From positions 1-16,454 of the forward strand of contig CALSCQ010002607.1 in NCBI GenBank assembly GCA_943704525.1: DNA of 16,454 bases. Direction: 5' to 3'. Made by a program: the position numbers and the translations under genes. Origin of the DNA: Pigoraptor vietnamica (Eukaryota > Opisthokonta > Filasterea). Under the pieces are notes generated by a model. The model saw only the letters and a list, made by a program, of their open reading frames with translations. It had not been told where the DNA came from and searched no databases. This document shows positions 1-9,727 of this stretch, in pieces; within the stretch, counting starts at the first letter, position 1; every line of letters starts with the position of its first letter.

Positions 1-77
1 GGGGGGGAGGACGCCTCACAGCGTAAAGGCGATTGCCAATCACACTGCATGAAGGGGCGCTGATGCCCAGCACTCAC

Positions 78-318
78 GTGGCTTTCCGTTGTATCCGCGC
101 ACGAACGCAAGCGGAATGCCGACGGCAGTCTGTCGAAGCGCGCAGGCAACGCGCGTTGCGCCGGCGGCGACGCCCCGTGTGACAGCCGCGTGCGACAGCG
201 CAGCGGGATTAACAGTGTGTGCGTGAGATGCGCGCGCGGATAGCGAAGAAAGCGCGCGGGTGCCCTGCCGCAGCGGAAGGCGGAGACGCGCAACAGTGGC
301 CGTGGCGAGTTGGGACAT
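78..318 (-). CDS. First exon of a probable organelle-targeted protein (partial, runs off the left edge)
   Basis: An open frame starts at the ATG at 318 (another in-frame ATG lies at 414) and runs leftward. At position 77 it meets a perfect GTGAGT donor, so the exon ends at 78 in phase 1 and the rest of the gene lies outside the window. Reading past the donor gives only 14 more codons. The 80 encoded residues contain no Asp or Glu and many Arg, Ala, Ser and Thr, for example MSQLATATVARLRLPLRQG, which is the composition of a mitochondrial or related-organelle presequence. The stretch ends in FVRGYNGKP. I do not recognise the mature protein. The longer start at 414 would add a hydrophobic N-terminus (ILYTIISLPLALAAYSSL) and would argue for a membrane signal instead; I prefer 318 because of the presequence composition. 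Confidence 0.5.
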
Positions 319-414
319 GACCGCCAGCTGACGCAAACTGGAATAAGCAGCAAGCGCGAGTGGGAGAGAGATGATTGTGTAGAGTATACGAGTGGGATGC
401 GACTGTAAGCACAA

Positions 415-827
415 TGCAAGGGTGAAGACACTCTATGGAGACGCCTTCTGGTGTGTGACAACGAGAAAGAGAGAAGAAGGCACGCAGATGCACGAAGCAC
501 TCCAAGTGAGTCAAAAACGCTGCTCCACTTGCGCTGCTTACGTCACGCGGAATGTCACGTGATGTGTTTCTCGCGCCTTCCACCTGCAACCTCTCATCCC
601 CTCTGTCTGTTACAATTCTTCCGCGCTTTGTGGCAATGTGCGGCGTGCATCTGTGTGTCACGACATGTTTCTTTACGGCGGTAAAAGGACAGGGCAAAGC
701 AAGGGCAGCGACGAACACTATGATGTATGAGGGCGTTCTACTGTTACACGACGCACACGCAAACGAAACGCTTGTATACGCGCGCACGCAATCGAATCGC
801 GAGACAGAGGGAGTGTCACACAGGGCA
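415..827. other. Intergenic spacer between two minus-strand genes
   Basis: This 413-bp stretch separates the stop of the JAMP-like gene from the first exon of the left-hand gene. It must hold the JAMP 3' UTR and the promoter of the left-hand gene. Open frames cross it on both strands but show no family signature and no splice sites that join them to a neighbour. No tRNA or other RNA gene was recognised. Confidence 0.5.
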
Positions 828-1597
828 CTATCGGAAGAGGGTGGTCTGTGTGTATCGCAGCGTGGCGAGGAAGAAGGCCGGTGGCAGCAGGGGACCGACA
901 ATCACGCACGCCGCGTACCACTTGTCAGAGAACCCGTAGAAGAAGATGATCGAGAGAATGCCAAAAGCAATGGCAACGTAGCACGTGGCGAGCATGTCCC
1001 ACCAGGGAGACGCAGACTGTGCGAGAGACGAGGGAGGGTTGCAGTGAGAAAGGGATTGGCGATGTAGTCGCGTCATCAATACACATTGAAAAAAGGCCGC
1101 CAGACATTATTATACCAAACGCAATCGTCACCGGCATGCACGCGAGCACACACACTGCGACACGCACCTCCTCGTGGCTGTCGACAAGGGCCCATGTCAG
1201 CACAACAACACCCGCAACGAGATAGAGGTAAGGAAACGAGTAATCTGCGAGGGGCGCGAGTGTAACAACGCACGTCAGCCAGTGTAACAACGCACGTCAG
1301 GCCTGCGATTGCACGAACTTGCGTGCATGCGGTAACAAAGTATCAGGACGCGAGAGATTCCCACACTGCGCCAAGCGCAAAGCAGGTAACAGGCGACACG
1401 CGAGACACTCACAGAGCAGGCCAGCGAGGACGACGTGCACGATCCCGAACGCCGGCAGGAACACGAGCGATCCCACGACGGGCGCCGCCCACCCGGGACG
1501 ACAGAACGGCCGCGCGACGAGCGGCCGTATCACGAGCATGGCGCAAAGGACGATCGCCGCGAAAATGAGCACGATGCGGTAGCTGCGGTCGAAGCAG

Positions 1598-1662
<65 letters not shown>

Positions 1663-1687
1663 CGTGCGTGTACGTGCGCGCGTGTGT

Positions 1688-1718
<31 letters not shown>

Positions 1719-2437
1719 AGTGTGTGTGTGTGTGTGCGTGTGTGTGTGTGCGTGTGCGCGTGTGCGTGTGTGTGTGTGCGTGTGCGTGTGTGCGAGGCCC
1801 GTGTGAGAGGGTAGTGGATGCAACGTGACGGCTGAGACGGCCAGCACACGAGCGAGACCATGGGATCAGAGTCGCACACTCACAGTGGAAAGGCGGCCTC
1901 CTGCGTGCAGTCCGACGACGACACAAACGGCACAAACGGGTTCGCCAAGACCGAGTAGAAGTCGAGAAGAGCGCGCACGCCGCATCCCCTTATGTCAAAA
2001 GCGCCCGCGGGGTCCGACACGGCGACCGTGATGACGGCCGCAATCAGCACCTCCGCAATGGCGCACACGTGGGACACCCAGCGCTTGGGAAGGCGCCTGC
2101 TTGCTACACGCGCCACCAACAGGCACTGCACGCCCGCGACAAACGCCACGTTCGCGGCGAGATAGAGCCAGCTGTACACGTCGAGCGAGTCCTCGCAGCG
2201 CACGCACACGTAGCCGTTGGAGCGCGTCCCGGAGGGGCAGGGACCGCACGTCTCTCTCTCGATGCGGCCGTCGGGTGTGAGCGTGCGCCCGCAGTAAATG
2301 CCAGGACACGGCAGGTATGCGTCGGAAAACGACACGACCGCCGCCTGCGCAACCCTCGGAAACGAGAGAGATGCGACGAGAGCGACAAACGCCAATGGCA
2401 GCGGCGCACGCAACGCGCGCCCCCTGGACGGCATCAT
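828..2437 (-). CDS. JKAMP: JAMP/JKAMP homologue, ER multi-span protein of ERAD and stress signalling (4 exons)
   Basis: Minus-strand exons are 2437-1884, 1582-1413, 1244-1168 and 1016-828. Donors are GTGAGT, GTGAGT and GTGCGT, in phases 2, 1 and 0, and the joined frame gives 329 aa (animal JAMP is about 310). Residues 1-32 look like a signal peptide. They are followed by the family's Cys-rich luminal segment ([10 protein letters not shown], then [16 protein letters not shown]44, C49, C64, C67, C78, C81), the DVYSWLYL entry to the first helix (about 91-112), [10 protein letters not shown] after the second helix, and LYRIVLIF and YYSFPYLYL, both of which are restored only by splicing. In animals JAMP recruits proteasomes and ERAD factors to the ER membrane and prolongs JNK1 activity; the ER role is the likelier one in a protist. 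It is divergent from the FHIP gene. Family assignment is firm and the exon ends are well supported by co-linearity. Confidence 0.95.
1259..1300. repeat. 22-bp tandem duplication in JAMP intron 2
   Basis: The 20-base segment agtgtaacaacgcacgtcag occurs at 1259-1278 and again at 1281-1300, a two-copy tandem repeat with a 22-bp period. It lies entirely within intron 2 (1412-1245), just upstream of the CCCTCGCAG acceptor on the minus strand, so it duplicates the region where a branch point would sit. Confidence 0.9.
1602..1793. repeat. Long (GT)n/(CA)n microsatellite filling JAMP intron 1
   Basis: About 190 bp of GT repeat, with scattered GC and GA interruptions towards the right. It makes up most of intron 1 (1883-1583). 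In the minus-strand transcript it reads (CA)n and ends about 20 nt before the acceptor. Apparent His-Thr or Cys-Val open frames across it are artefacts of the repeat. Confidence 0.97.
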
Positions 2438-2772
2438 GTTTGCGGCGTGTGCGGGAAGGACGCACGGTTGGCGTTTAAAACTGAGTGAAACAGAGGGTGA
2501 CAGTGATACTCACCCCGTATGTTATTGCTACATCTGTCACACGTGAAATCGAAAGCAATCGCTGTGCGTGCATGTCGCGTGTCGTGTGCGTGTGTGTCGT
2601 GTCTCTGAGTGTCTGCAGCATATTCGTCGCGTGAGTTCATTGTGCTGACCATGCCGCGATAGAAGCGCCCATGCGCGTTGTGTGTTGCGAGTGATCGCCC
2701 GCTTGGCGGATGGACTTTAATCCATAGCTGATTATTGTCACTCGCGCGCGGAAAAAGAAAAAGCCGGCGAGA
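2438..2772. promoter_or_regulatory. Shared divergent promoter region of the JAMP and FHIP genes
   Basis: 335 bp separate the two start codons, which face away from each other. The stretch is less GC-rich than the genes, with TTTAAAA near 2473 and CTTTAATCC near 2715, but I see no unambiguous TATA box or initiator. No RNA gene or plausible coding exon was found. The FHIP start has A at -3. Both 5' UTRs and both promoters must fit in this space, so co-regulation is possible but not shown. Confidence 0.6.
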
Positions 2773-5700
2773 ATGTTCGGCATATTCAAACGAGGCTTGA
2801 ACCTCGTCGCGGAGGCGGTGGGGTTGCCGTGCACGTGCTGCGTCCGTGCGTGTTTGTAATGTATTGTGTGTGTGTAAGAGGGGGGCCTGGTGTTGGTGAC
2901 ATTGTGTGCGTGCGTGTGCGTATTGAGAGAATGTGTCTGCATGAACATCGTCTTACTTGTACGTTATGTCCTCAGCTGGCGCCTCCGCCGTCGACGCGCC
3001 TCGCCGAGTTTGAGCAGCACTGGAAGGGCGTCGTCGACAAAATATGCGCAGCGGGTGCGTTTGCCGTGACAGTGACGCTGTGTTGAGTGTCTGTGTTACG
3101 ATGTTGCAATGTGTCAAACAGCCGCGCATTCCGATCCAGCGCTCACTTCCAGCGCTCACTTCCTCTGTATGTTTGTGCGTGCGTGCTTGTGTCCGGGCTG
3201 TGTGTGCCTTTGTGTGCCTCTAAGTGTGCGCGTGCGTCCACAGGCGAGGCAGTGCCGCTGCAGTCGACGGGCATCCCGGGGCATCTCTACGAAATGATCG
3301 ACATTCTCGCCGAGGAAGAAAAGGAGGCGGGCGAAATGGCCCCGTGCTTCGAGATGCTCCTGCGCACGAACGTCCTCCACAGCCTCGCCGTCTTTGCGGA
3401 CAAGGACGTGGGTGTCCGTTGCCCCTGTCCTCTCGCTCGCGTTGCACACAAAAACACACACTAACGCACACACACACACAACATACGCACGCACGCATAC
3501 ACTCACGCACACTTACACTCACACACATACATCCCCCCGCCCACCCACCGCCCCGCTGAGTCCACTCTCTCACGTGCCATTCGCTCACGTGCTCTGCGTG
3601 CGTGCGCAGAGGCCAATTGGCATCAATCGCCTCGTCCTCCGCGTCATCGCCAAGCTCCTCCGCACGCTCAAGCAGCCGATGCTGCCCCACGTGACCGTCC
3701 ACCGCCCGCTCTGCAAGCTCGTCGCGGAGGGCGCGTCGGACCGCCTCGAGGGGCTCCAGCGCGAGTACGCCGAGTTTCTGCTGGCCGTGTGCGAGAAGTT
3801 CGTCGACAACCCCGTGCTCATCCGGTTCTTTGTTGCCGAGGACGAGAGCGGAAGGCGGCCGTCGATAGCAGCGGGATCTCCTGCGCCGAAGGTCTGTCCG
3901 CTGGCCCCGCGTTGCTGTTTGGACGTGCTGTGTTATGTGCTCGAGAGGGGTGTAGGTGTGTGTTTTTTTGAGTGTGAAGTGGAGTTGCGCGTGCGAGTGT
4001 GTGTGCACTCTGGTTCCACGTGTGTGTCGATGGTTCGTGTGTATTCCCGGTGTCTGATCGGTGCGGGTTTCAATGATTGCTCACGTGCGCTCTCTGTGTC
4101 TGATCGGTCCATATGTTGCTGCAATAGGTCGACCCAGCGAAGAGCTTCCCCCTCTTCACGGCGCTCGTCAAGTACCTCGCGAGCGACGACGAGCGCGTCC
4201 ACGGAAAGGCACTGCGCGCCATACTCATCTGCCTGCGACTGCCGTCGGATTCCGTCGCCGCGTTCGTCGCAAACCACTCGTCCGCTTGCGAGGACGTGGT
4301 GCGTGCGCGTGTTCGCGCGTGCGTTTGTGTGGCCAGAATCATCCATTTTGGTCATATCGTCTGTATGTGCTGTCATTTTGTGCATAAGATATTGTATCAC
4401 TTCGCTCAACGGGTCGCGGTTCGTTCCCTTTCCGCCAGGTGGCGCGACTGGCGAGCCTCCACGCGCAGCTTCCGACGGCGTACGAACCGCAAGAGCTCGC
4501 GCAGTTCACGTCGTACTTTCCACAGCCGCTCAAGGACGACCTCGAAATTGGCGGGAAATTCACGCCCGTCCTCGCGTACCTGTCGTGGCTGGCCATATGC
4601 TCGGAGGTGGGGCGTGGGGCGCTCGTGGTTGCGTTTAAGCATACTCCCTCTCGTCGCTGTTCCGTGCGCTACGCTGGTGCGCGTGTCCACTTTTTTGCTG
4701 CTTGAGTCGCTCTAAGGCTGCTTGTGACTAACGACTTCCCTCTCAGATTTCGAGCGTCTCGCGCCACCCAATTCCCGCCAAAATTTCGCGCCTCGTCGCA
4801 ACGACGGTTGTCCGCCCGATGACGCTCCCCGCCGTTCGCGCGACTGCCGAGAGCACGGCGCTCACGGCGACGCACTACCTCACACTCACGCTGCGCCACG
4901 TCACGTGCCCCGTCATGTTGGACGCCATTCTCGAGCAAATTGTCGGCGCGGCGGGCGACGCACCCCTGCACACGCTCGCTGTGTCAGGCCCCGAGGGCGA
5001 GGCGGGGGCGACGGGCGCCGCGGCCGATGGCCAGTCGCAGCAATCGCAGCAGCAGGCGCAGCTGGCGCACTCGCAAGCGGCCACGCGCGCCCTCTTGATC
5101 GAGCGCTGCGACGCGAACTCCGTGTTCCTTGCGCGCGCGACGCTGCTTCTCTTCGACGAGATGCTCTCGCGCCACTCGCTGCGGGTCATGGACACGCTCG
5201 TGTGGCAGCCGCTCACGCAGTTGCCCTGCTTCAGCGGCCAAGCGGCGCACGCGGACGGCTTCTACAACCGCGCCACGCACGCGGTCGTCGCGGGGTTTCT
5301 GTCCCTCGTGCCCGAGATTGCGCGCGTGGGAGTGGGCGCGCAGGACCACTCTGCGTACTTTTGGGAGGCGCACCACTGTTACGTCGAGGCGTGTAAGGCG
5401 GCACGCGGATGGCCCGAGATTCAGGACCGTTTGTTGCGACCGCCGACGGCGCCCGAAGCCATCGAGAAGGTGGGATATGTGCTGTGGTTGTTTTCACGAA
5501 AGCCGTCGTGATTTGCGCATTGTTACGTCTTTGCGGATCGCCTCTGTCGACGCGTGCTTTGGATTTGTACGAATCGCGTCTCTCGCCATGCGCCTCACAC
5601 GCAATGCCCGCGAGCAGCACGTGCCCACATCGACGGCGGCATCGGCTGCCGCTGCGGACTCGCAAGGGGAGGGCCCTTTCCTGCGCGTGCTTTTGAACAA

Positions 5701-6448
5701 GCTCGAGCGTCTTCTGGACGAGCCGTACGAGATCAACCTCATCGTCACGTCCATTCTGGCGCGCATTGCTCTCTACCCGCACGTGGCCAGCCACGCGTAC
5801 TTTTTGGACCCCTCCGTCTCCCTGCCGGAGGGCGTCAGTTCCCTTTTTCAGTCGCTGCGGAAGGTGGGGTGCGGCGTCTTTGTTTTTGGTTACGTTGGCG
5901 CGGGAACGGTACATTGCGGCATGGGGCCTTGCGTCAATTCCGGCCCTCCTGCCTTTCAGTCTGACGCCATCATCCGGGGTGCAGGTGGCGATGGAGCTGA
6001 ACAACCGCGCGCAGCGAATCGAGGACTTCAAGGCGAATCTCGAGCGCACTTGGCGGATGTACAAGGACGGGCCGGACGACGACGACGAGTGAGTGCGGCA
6101 CCGCAGATGCCCGTCCCGTGCGCCGTTTCTTAGCTCGGCCGCTCTCGGTGTTCATTTTTCGCTGGGCGTGGCTGTTGTGTGTTTGCGCTGTTGCTGCTGT
6201 CACCGGGCTGTGTTAGTTAAGACATCGCACGTTGGCTGCGGTGTGTACTGTGGTTCAAGTGTCCCTGTGCGCTGTTACTCACGTGTCCCTCGCGCAGTCC
6301 CATCGCGGCGTACAACATGCAGGCCAACGGGCGCTTCATTGAGGCCGCGCTGGTCTTTGGCGAGTTTTGCAAGGAAATGGCGGCCATTGCCCTCGTCAAG
6401 GCGGGCGTGCCGTTTGACGATGCGTGCGCGATGCCCTCGGTCGGCTGA
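2773..6448 (+). CDS. FHIP2: FHIP (FAM160/RAI16-like) homologue, FTS-Hook-FHIP complex subunit (10 exons)
   Basis: Exons: 2773-2817, 2976-3054, 3244-3407, 3610-3891, 4128-4298, 4439-4606, 4747-5469, 5618-5863, 5985-6088, 6298-6448; 710 aa. Intron phases are 0,1,0,0,0,0,0,0,2. Co-linear family blocks are MFGIFKRG...AEALAPPP at the N-terminus (junction 1 restores EALAP), HWKGVV, GIPGHLYEMIDILAEEE, the core LKQPMLPHVTVHRPLCKL, FPLFTALVKYLAS, YLSWLAICSE, FLSLVPEI, YEINLIVTSILARIALYPH and YFLDPSVSL, and a C-terminal FGEFCKEMAAIALVKAG that matches the KELAA motif. FHIP proteins join Hook and FTS and link dynein to endosomes or Rab1-positive carriers; the N-terminus resembles the FHIP2 branch more than FHIP1. 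A Gln-rich insert (GQSQQSQQQAQ, near 5030-5070) sits in exon 7. The exon 8 acceptor could be the AG at 5614 or 5617, which differ by one codon. Confidence 0.95.
3136..3161. repeat. 13-bp tandem duplication in FHIP intron 2
   Basis: The segment ccagcgctcactt is present twice head to tail (3136-3148 and 3149-3161), inside intron 2 (3055-3243). It is a short slippage-type duplication with no coding effect. Confidence 0.85.
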
Positions 6449-6716
6449 ATGAACTGGGTTACCACACACATATTTTTCTTTGTTTTTATGATTTAGTGAG
6501 AACTGTGCGCGCGGCGGTGTGCGCCCGTAACATTGCAGCACATATTGCGCTGTTGTCCACGGCAACATGCGAACGCACTACTAATGGGAAGAGTCTCCGA
6601 AATGACCCAAACGGACGATCACAACGACTTGCACAACGCGAGCGGTACAGGCCGACTCAGCAGTCCATTGCCGAACGGAACTGTCTCGAACGCACGCACC
6701 CGCCACATCGCACTGC

Positions 6717-6779
6717 GCGAGGCTGTGCGAAACTGCAGCTGTTGAGAATGGAAGTGCCTTCCACATGGCACAGCCTCGC
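6717..6779. other. Inverted repeat able to form a 12-bp stem-loop
   Basis: GCGAGGCTGTGC (6717-6728) pairs perfectly with GCACAGCCTCGC (6768-6779). The 39-nt loop carries a smaller hairpin, GGAAG-tgc-CTTCC (6750-6762). It lies 269 bp past the FHIP stop. It could be a 3' UTR structure, a small non-coding RNA or a DNA cruciform; the sequence does not decide. Confidence 0.55.
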
Positions 6780-6852
6780 CGGCGAGCCGTGCTGTTGATC
6801 GATAACCCTAACCCCCACGGTGCGCTAAATTCTGGTTTGTTTCACTTTTGCA

Positions 6853-6860
6853 TGACGTCA
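6853..6860. promoter_or_regulatory. TGACGTCA palindrome, CRE-like bZIP site
   Basis: A perfect 8-bp palindrome identical to the consensus CRE/ATF site, about 200 bp upstream of the ATG at 7057 in the presumed promoter. bZIP factors bind this sequence in many eukaryotes. A single 8-mer can arise by chance, so this is only a candidate. Confidence 0.25.
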
Positions 6861-7056
6861 CCGTGAACAATACATTTCAGTATGGGGCCGTTGTGACTAT
6901 GGCTTGTGTATGGCGCGCAGTGCTCCCGTCTGCGTGACAGTCGCGTGACACTGTTTCACACACTGTTTCAGCCACTCAAGCGCATCTTGCGTGTGTCGGC
7001 ACTTAAGCTGCATTCTCCTTAAGCAGTGTCTCTGTTTGAAGAAGATAAAACAAAGA

Positions 7057-8785
7057 ATGGACTGTCTTAGGTGAGTTTGGGGCGCAGATGTGCACAGTAG
7101 CACCGTCTTTCATCCCCCTTTTTTTGTGCAAGATTGCCTTCGGTTTGCATTGGCCTCGAAATGTCTCACTCGCCTGTTCTGTCTCTGAATTGCAGCGAGG
7201 CCGTGGCATGCACACTGTGCCTCGTCGACGTGATTGGGCGAGCGGCAGGCGCGCGGCTGTACGGATCTCTCCTGGAGGACAACGCCGAGTTGAAGCGTTT
7301 TGCAGAGTGGGTGACGAGAATGAAAGATGCATGGATGCGCGCGCACTGTATTGGCCGCACCTTCACGGCACATGGCGTGTTGGCCTCGTGATGTGCGGCA
7401 TCACTCACTTATACAGTCTTCCGCTTTGCCATTCGCAGCTGGTGGGCAGCTCATGCGGGCAGCGAGTGGGAGAAGTGCGCTGTTCTCGCCAGCAACGTCT
7501 TCCACATTGTGACCATGCCACGCAAGAATAACAGGTGCGTGACTTGGGCGATGTGATTGTTTGCGAATAGGCGGCGCTGAGGTGTCAGTTTCGCGTCCTG
7601 ACTTTGGCGTTTCTTGATCTCTCTACTCTCGTCAGCGCGTGGACGCAGTATGCCGAGCGCATCCAGGCAGCCGCTGCGTGCGAACGCCAGTCGGACGAGT
7701 ACGCGCGCGCGTGGGACGTTCTGTTTGCGCGCCTCGTCTTTCCGGCGCTTGAGCACGCCAAGCTTGCGCAACCCCTTCAACTCAGCAGCCCTCTTATCGA
7801 CGCCTTCCGCGGCGCAATTGCGGACGGCGTGGCCGAGCGCGACCCAAAGTCGAGGTCCGAGTGGCGCTGCGGTGTGCAGCTTGTGCCTCGCGCGAATCGC
7901 CAGCTGCAGACGAGCAAGCGGGCGCTGCAGGCCGACGTCTGCGCGGCGATGAAGCGGGCGTGCGTCACCGAGGACGAGTACCGGCGCCTGTTTGGTGTTG
8001 TTGTCCACGACGAGAACGGGGACGCAGACGTGCTCGCCGACCGAGAGGGCCTGCTGTCGGCCGTGACGGTGCGCCGGCTGATCTGCAAGAAGACGGACGC
8101 CGTGCGCCTGGAGGTGCCGCCGCCGTGCGCGAGGTACATGGGCTGTGTGGCGACGCACGCGTTAATTGCGCAATGTGGGGCGCAAAAGTGCGTGCTGTTT
8201 CGCGAGTCGTTACTCACGTGGTGTCTCATTACACTGCGAATTCCCTTTCGGACGCAGCTCGCGCGCGTGGCTGGACACCATCGACGCGGACCTCACGTGA
8301 GTGTGCTATGTTGCGGTTCGTTGAGCACGATTGGTTGGACTCGTGGCTGCGTTGCTGACTGTGCCATTCGTGCCCAGGTTCGAAGCCCGCCAGCAGCTAA
8401 TGTAAGTGCCCGTCTTGAGGACAGTCTGTCTGTGCTTCCGCAAGTGTTGTCTGACGGACGTCTCCTCGCAGCATCTCAATTCTTCCATCGGATCCGACCG
8501 AACGTGTTCGCCTCGTTCTATCCCTTCTCTGTGGGTATGAGTGTTGTGTGCAAGCTATATGACATTGTGTGTGCATGTGTGCATGTGTGTGTGTGCGTGT
8601 GTGCGTGTGCCGTGCGACTGACGTGCAGTGTCTCTTTCCCCTGCAGCGCATTGTTGATCGATGCCGTGCGGCCGTCACTCCCATCGCGGGAGATGCCGCG
8701 GCGGAACCACTTGACCACTCCGCGTGTCGTCAGGGTCCGCCATTTCGTAGGATCGTTCATTCACAAAAAAAAATTGCCTTCGTAG
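7057..8785 (+). CDS. Unrecognised 327-aa protein, 8 exons, all introns phase 2
   Basis: Exons: 7057-7070, 7196-7306, 7439-7534, 7636-8133, 8258-8296, 8378-8401, 8472-8534, 8647-8785. Donors are GTGAGT, GTGGGT, GTGCGT, GTACAT, GTGAGT, GTAAGT and GTATGA. Every junction splits a codon after base 2, usually as AG|C, and the frame stays open to the TAG at 8783. The protein begins MDCLSEAVACTLCLVDVIG and looks soluble and largely helical, with charged segments such as CERQSDEYARAWDVLF, DADLTFEARQQL and SDPTERVRLVLSLL. There is no signal peptide or clear membrane helix. I do not recognise the family. The exon 7 end is the weakest point: another donor at 8531 would put a stop into exon 8. The C-terminal tail (RVRHFVGSFIHKKKLPS) is therefore uncertain, whereas exons 2-7 are well supported. 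Confidence 0.75.
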
Positions 8786-9509
8786 CGCCGCTTGTGTTGT
8801 TGTTGTGTCGTTCAAACTCAAACACACGAGGACACCTTCGTCACTCTTGAAGTAAAAGTTAACGCGTCAATGTACCAATGGTTGCTATTTTTCAATCGCC
8901 CAGTGTCCATCGACTCCTCCCTGCACGCGAAAGTAGGAAGGCGAAAAAAACAAAGTGAAACTACAGCAAGTGGTATTCCCGCGTGGTCTCCCACCGCAGT
9001 ACTGACCACTCTCGTCCATGTTTAACTTCCCAGAGCGGAACGGGATGGGGTGCTTCCATGCAGATGTGGCCGTAGCTGGGAGAAAATTGCACGCGCGCGA
9101 ATATGTGGGACAGGACACACACAACAATCAAGCTCTCTACAGGGCCGCGCGCCATTCCCCGACCCACAGCAAGGCCTCGGCTTGCCCGTACACAGTGCCC
9201 AGTCACCGGCTGCAAACCTCAAGTTCGTGAACACGCGCCATTCGCATTCCCTTAGGCTGCGGAGACCCTCAGTATGGATTGCAAGGCAGTCTTTACTGTA
9301 TGCTTGCTGCAGGCGCTTTCCAGGCAACCAACAACGCCTACGCGACAACGCAAATGCAACGAATGTGGTTGCTGAACAGCGATTCGCTGGGCGCAGGGGC
9401 GGGCTCTGCGCGTTGTCCTGGGCCGGCGGCCGTGCAAACGGACAGAATTGGTGGCATGGAACACTGGCCGAGCGGCGCCGCCAGCCGCCTTCTCTTTCTC
9501 CCGCAAGGC
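8786..9509. other. Convergent intergenic region
   Basis: 724 bp between the stop of the 8-exon gene and the repeat cluster in the 3' flank of the next, oppositely oriented gene. It should contain both 3' UTRs. Open frames of 60-140 codons cross it on both strands but lack family signatures, and I could not join them to either neighbour by convincing splice sites. No tRNA, 5S or snRNA sequence was recognised. Confidence 0.45.

Positions 9510-9725
<216 letters not shown>

Positions 9726-9727
<2 letters not shown>

Larger units (their letters stand above)
6449..7056. other. Spacer between the FHIP gene and the 8-exon gene
   Basis: 608 bp with the FHIP 3' UTR on the left and the promoter of the next gene on the right. 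It holds a 12-bp inverted repeat (6717-6779), a TAACCCTAACCCCC stretch (6803-6816) and a TGACGTCA palindrome (6853-6860). Open frames here have no family signature and no good splice partners. The AT-rich GAAGATAAAACAAAGA lies directly before the next start codon. No tRNA was seen. Confidence 0.5.

Noticed and set aside
1-7. Poly(G) run at the window start as a biological element
   Set aside because: Seven G at the edge is too short and truncated to interpret. On the minus strand it lies in the intron of the left-hand gene.
555-562. TCACGTGA as an E-box/G-box promoter element
   Set aside because: CACGTG occurs many times across the window, including in exons and introns, so this copy carries little information.
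1297-1935. Open frames encoding long His-Thr or Cys-Val runs
   Set aside because: They are translations of the (GT)n/(CA)n repeat. The splice sites at 1883 and 1583 remove it and restore the JAMP frame.
6803-6816. Telomere-like TAACCCTAACCCCC
   Set aside because: Only about two units, inside a spacer between two genes; chance is a sufficient explanation for an interstitial site this short.
8000-8050. EF-hand-like DENGDADVLADRE in the 8-exon protein
   Set aside because: The Gly and the position-12 acidic residue do not fall where an EF-hand loop needs them, and no flanking helix pair pattern fits.
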